A DNA stretch of 64,000 nucleotides from JALZUV01 sp963837025 (GTDB lineage Bacteria > Pseudomonadota > Alphaproteobacteria > Rickettsiales > JALZUV01): assembly GCA_963837025.1 (NCBI GenBank), contig CAWILT010000001.1, forward strand, positions 744,001 to 808,000, read 5' to 3'. Made by a program: the position numbers and the translations under genes. The stretch's first letter is position 1. Each line of letters opens with the position of its first letter. The notes under the pieces were generated by a model, which saw nothing but the letters and a program-made list of their open reading frames with translations, ran no database searches and was not told the origin of the DNA. This document shows positions 61,970-64,000 of this stretch, in pieces.

Positions 61970-62767
61970 ATGGGAATTGGAAAAACAGTTGGCACCGTAG
62001 CAGGCATTGGCGCAGGTGTAGCTACCGTTGGCGCAGGTGCTCCGGTTATTGTGAGCGCTGTTGGTGCAGGTGCGGTAGGTTTAGGTATTAGCGAGCTTAC
62101 AATGGTAAGCGGTAGCTATGCAGCCGTTGGCGCAACTACCACCATAGGTTCCGCATTAACCAGTTTAAACGCTTTTGTAGTTGGGCTTGTACCACAATTA
62201 GCGGGTGCTGGAACAGCATTAACCGGTTTAATTGCAGGAAACGGAGCACTTACAGGATTTTTAACAGGAATGAGTGTAACAGTTGGCGCTGCACCCATTG
62301 TAGGTGCTGTAATGCTAACCGTTGGGGTTGTGGCAGCAGGGTTTTTAGTTAAAAATATAGTGCAAAGCATCGGCAAATCAGCCGAACGCAAAGTCAATGA
62401 TGTCAAACAAGATATTCAAATCGAAAATGCGAATGAGCGCCAAGAGCAGTTAGCTCAGCGCCGTCAGCAGTTGCGCGATAATGCGATAAAGCGCGAACAA
62501 CAAATAGCCGAAAACCGCATTAAAGCCGAGCAGCAAAAAGAAAAACATTACGATACACTCGCCAGCAATTACGAAAATTTAAGCGATCAAAAACAACGCG
62601 CACAGCAAGCGGCTGAAAATGCAGAATATCTTAAACATAAGGCACTCTCTACGCCTGCTTCCCCTCCCCCCTCGCGCGACCGCGCCGATACGCAGACATT
62701 CTCTGAAAATGAATTAGAGCGTCGTCAAAAGGCAGCTGAATTTATGTCGCACGTTCCGATCATCTAG
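61970..62767 (+). CDS. Unrecognised Gly-rich membrane plus coiled-coil protein
   Basis: I do not recognise this 265-residue protein. Residues about 1-130 are a continuous run of small hydrophobic residues with glycine-zipper spacing (GKTVGTVAGIGAGVATVGAG, LTGLIAGNGALTGFLTGMSV, IVGAVMLTVGVVAAGFLV), able to form several tightly packed membrane helices without a cleavable signal. Residues about 135-225 are highly charged and Gln/Glu/Arg-rich, almost certainly coiled coil (NERQEQLAQRRQQLRDNAIK). A Pro/Ser linker and short tail end in SHVPII. The design resembles membrane-anchored scaffold or phage-tape-like proteins, but no family can be assigned. It shares the PHO-like box with three other genes. 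Confidence 0.7.
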   Translation: MGIGKTVGTVAGIGAGVATVGAGAPVIVSAVGAGAVGLGISELTMVSGSYAAVGATTTIGSALTSLNAFVVGLVPQLAGAGTALTGLIAGNGALTGFLTGMSVTVGAAPIVGAVMLTVGVVAAGFLVKNIVQSIGKSAERKVNDVKQDIQIENANERQEQLAQRRQQLRDNAIKREQQIAENRIKAEQQKEKHYDTLASNYENLSDQKQRAQQAAENAEYLKHKALSTPASPPPSRDRADTQTFSENELERRQKAAEFMSHVPII

Positions 62768-62830
62768 TTTTCAGCTTATCCCGCATATTCGACATTGATT
62801 TTAAGGCGCGCTCATTCTAGTTTCGCGCCC

Positions 62831-64000
62831 ATGACAGCGACACAGAAAAAAACTTCCGCCCTGCTTGAACAAGCCATGCAATTTGGTTTGAGTGAAGATG
62901 AATTTAATAAAGTGCTTAGCATTATGGGGCGCGAGCCTAATTTAACTGAACTGGGTATTTTCTCCGTTATGTGGTCGGAGCATTGCTCTTATAAAACCAC
63001 GCGTAAGCATTTGGGAACGCTGCCTACCAAAGCACCGCATGTTATTTGTGGCCCTGGCGAAAATGCGGGCATCATTGATATTGGCGATAATGATGCGATT
63101 ATTTTCAAGATGGAATCGCATAATCATCCTTCCTACATTGAACCCTATCAAGGCGCTGCCACAGGTGTAGGTGGCATTTTGCGCGATGTATTCACCATGG
63201 GCGCTCGCCCAATTGCATTGATGAATGCTTTGCGTTTCGGCTCTCCCGAACATGCAAAAACGCGCCACTTAGTTAATGGCGTAGTAGCGGGCATTGCAGG
63301 TTACGGCAATTGTGTGGGCGTGCCCACCGTTGGCGGCGAAACGCAATTTCACAAAAGCTATGATGGTAATATTTTGGTGAATGCAATGGCCGTGGGCTTA
63401 GCGCGTGCGGATAACATATTTTATTCAGCAGCGGCAGGCATCGGCAATCCTGTGGTTTATGTGGGTTCAAAAACAGGGCGCGATGGCATCCATGGTGCTA
63501 CCATGGCCTCCGCCGAATTTGATGATAATTCAGCCGAAAACCGTCCTACGGTTCAAGTGGGCGACCCGTTCACGGAAAAACTGCTTATTGAAGCCTGCTT
63601 GGAGCTAATGCAGGAAGATGCCATCATTGCTATTCAAGATATGGGTGCCGCTGGGCTCACCTCATCATCACTTGAAATGGCCGATAAAGGCGGCTGTGGC
63701 ATTGAGCTTGAACTTGATAAAGTACCCATGCGCGAAGATGGCATGACACCCTATGATTTAATGCTTTCAGAAAGCCAAGAGCGCATGTTGATGGTGTTGA
63801 AACCTGAAAAAGCCCACATTGCTGAGCGCATATTTAAAAAATGGGAACTGGACATCGCAACCATCGGAACGCTAACCGATACCGGCCGCCTAGTGCTTAA
63901 ATGGCATGGCGAAGTGGCGGCGGACATTCCCGTTTCACCCTTAGCTGATGAAGCGCCAATATATGATCGCCCGCATACACCAACGCCTAAGCAGCAACCT
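62831..64000 (+). CDS. purL: Phosphoribosylformylglycinamidine synthase subunit PurL (3' end beyond window)
   Basis: PurL converts FGAR to FGAM in purine synthesis, with ammonia delivered by PurQ and PurS. The visible 390 codons of about 735 start MTATQKKTSALLEQAMQFGL. They include IFSVMWSEHCSYKTTRKHLG, KMESHNHPSYIEPYQGAATG, GGILRDVFTMGARPIAL, GNCVGVPTVGGETQFH, IQDMGAAGLTSSSLEMA and MLSESQERML. It is the small (PurSQL-type) form used by Alphaproteobacteria, not the large fused E. coli type. purS and purQ are not upstream here. The frame is open through the window end. Confidence 0.96.
   Translation, partial: MTATQKKTSALLEQAMQFGLSEDEFNKVLSIMGREPNLTELGIFSVMWSEHCSYKTTRKHLGTLPTKAPHVICGPGENAGIIDIGDNDAIIFKMESHNHPSYIEPYQGAATGVGGILRDVFTMGARPIALMNALRFGSPEHAKTRHLVNGVVAGIAGYGNCVGVPTVGGETQFHKSYDGNILVNAMAVGLARADNIFYSAAAGIGNPVVYVGSKTGRDGIHGATMASAEFDDNSAENRPTVQVGDPFTEKLLIEACLELMQEDAIIAIQDMGAAGLTSSSLEMADKGGCGIELELDKVPMREDGMTPYDLMLSESQERMLMVLKPEKAHIAERIFKKWELDIATIGTLTDTGRLVLKWHGEVAADIPVSPLADEAPIYDRPHTPTPKQQP

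Noticed and set aside
1..64000. CRISPR array, rRNA operon or insertion sequence
   Set aside because: No regularly spaced repeats, no rRNA sequence and no transposase frame were found; the only mobile-type gene is the serine recombinase.

Overview
The window looks like a chromosomal segment of a moderately AT-rich alphaproteobacterium. This rests on gene content and order: a tpiA-secG-pyrG run divergent from a PpiD-type foldase followed by trpEGDC, a lepB-rnc-era cluster, a DUF1674 (SdhAF4-like) gene, a 17 kDa-antigen lipoprotein, a DUF6111 gene between the CCA-adding enzyme and glnD, and an orphan gene-transfer-agent-like tail protein. Some features (17 kDa antigen, isolated GTA gene) recall Rickettsiales-type lineages. 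However, trp and leu genes and glnD point to a metabolically broad, probably not obligately intracellular organism. I cannot name a genus.

Layout. 1-5.7 kb (minus): aroC (3' end cut by the window), fabI, a lipoprotein, a small exported protein, pyrG, secG, tpiA. 5.8-13.9 kb (plus): PpiD-like foldase, trpE, trpG, trpD, trpC, an M17 aminopeptidase and a membrane protein. 13.9-18.9 kb (minus): nagZ, a SPOR-domain protein, argS, dgt. 19.0-31.9 kb is a mixed housekeeping and envelope region: erpA, xthA, rsmB, an M15 peptidase, an L,D-transpeptidase, trmD, rplS, leuC, the GTA-like tail gene, two small exported proteins, pyk and a thioredoxin-fold protein. 31.9-36.2 kb (minus): an orphan histidine kinase, era, rnc, lepB.

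36.2-49.7 kb is an accessory island beginning at tRNA-Ser(GCU). It carries a serine recombinase whose C-terminal part lies in another frame, an HTH regulator, and a DUF2235 alpha/beta-hydrolase that abuts a truncated exbB. A Fur-boxed receptor-tonB-exbB' iron-uptake operon follows, then a strongly AT-rich sugar-modification cluster (aminotransferase, acyltransferase, glycosyltransferase, pyruvyltransferase). It ends with frameshifted eptA and dgkA. Core genes resume at 49.7 kb: cca, DUF6111, glnD, proC, tsf, rpsB, mscS and purL (3' end cut), interrupted by several large proteins I do not recognise.

Two regulatory patterns stand out. First, at least six housekeeping genes have a TTGnnn-N16/17-TAnnnT-like promoter ending only 5-6 bases before the start codon and no Shine-Dalgarno, so their mRNAs are probably leaderless. 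Second, four genes for unrecognised proteins (starts at 20175, 53937, 59665, 61970) share an upstream tandem TTGTCAC-AAAA-type box with 11-bp spacing, like a PHO box. In three of them the -35 element is replaced by this box and the start is again leaderless. This putative regulon of unknown proteins is the best candidate here for an undescribed system.
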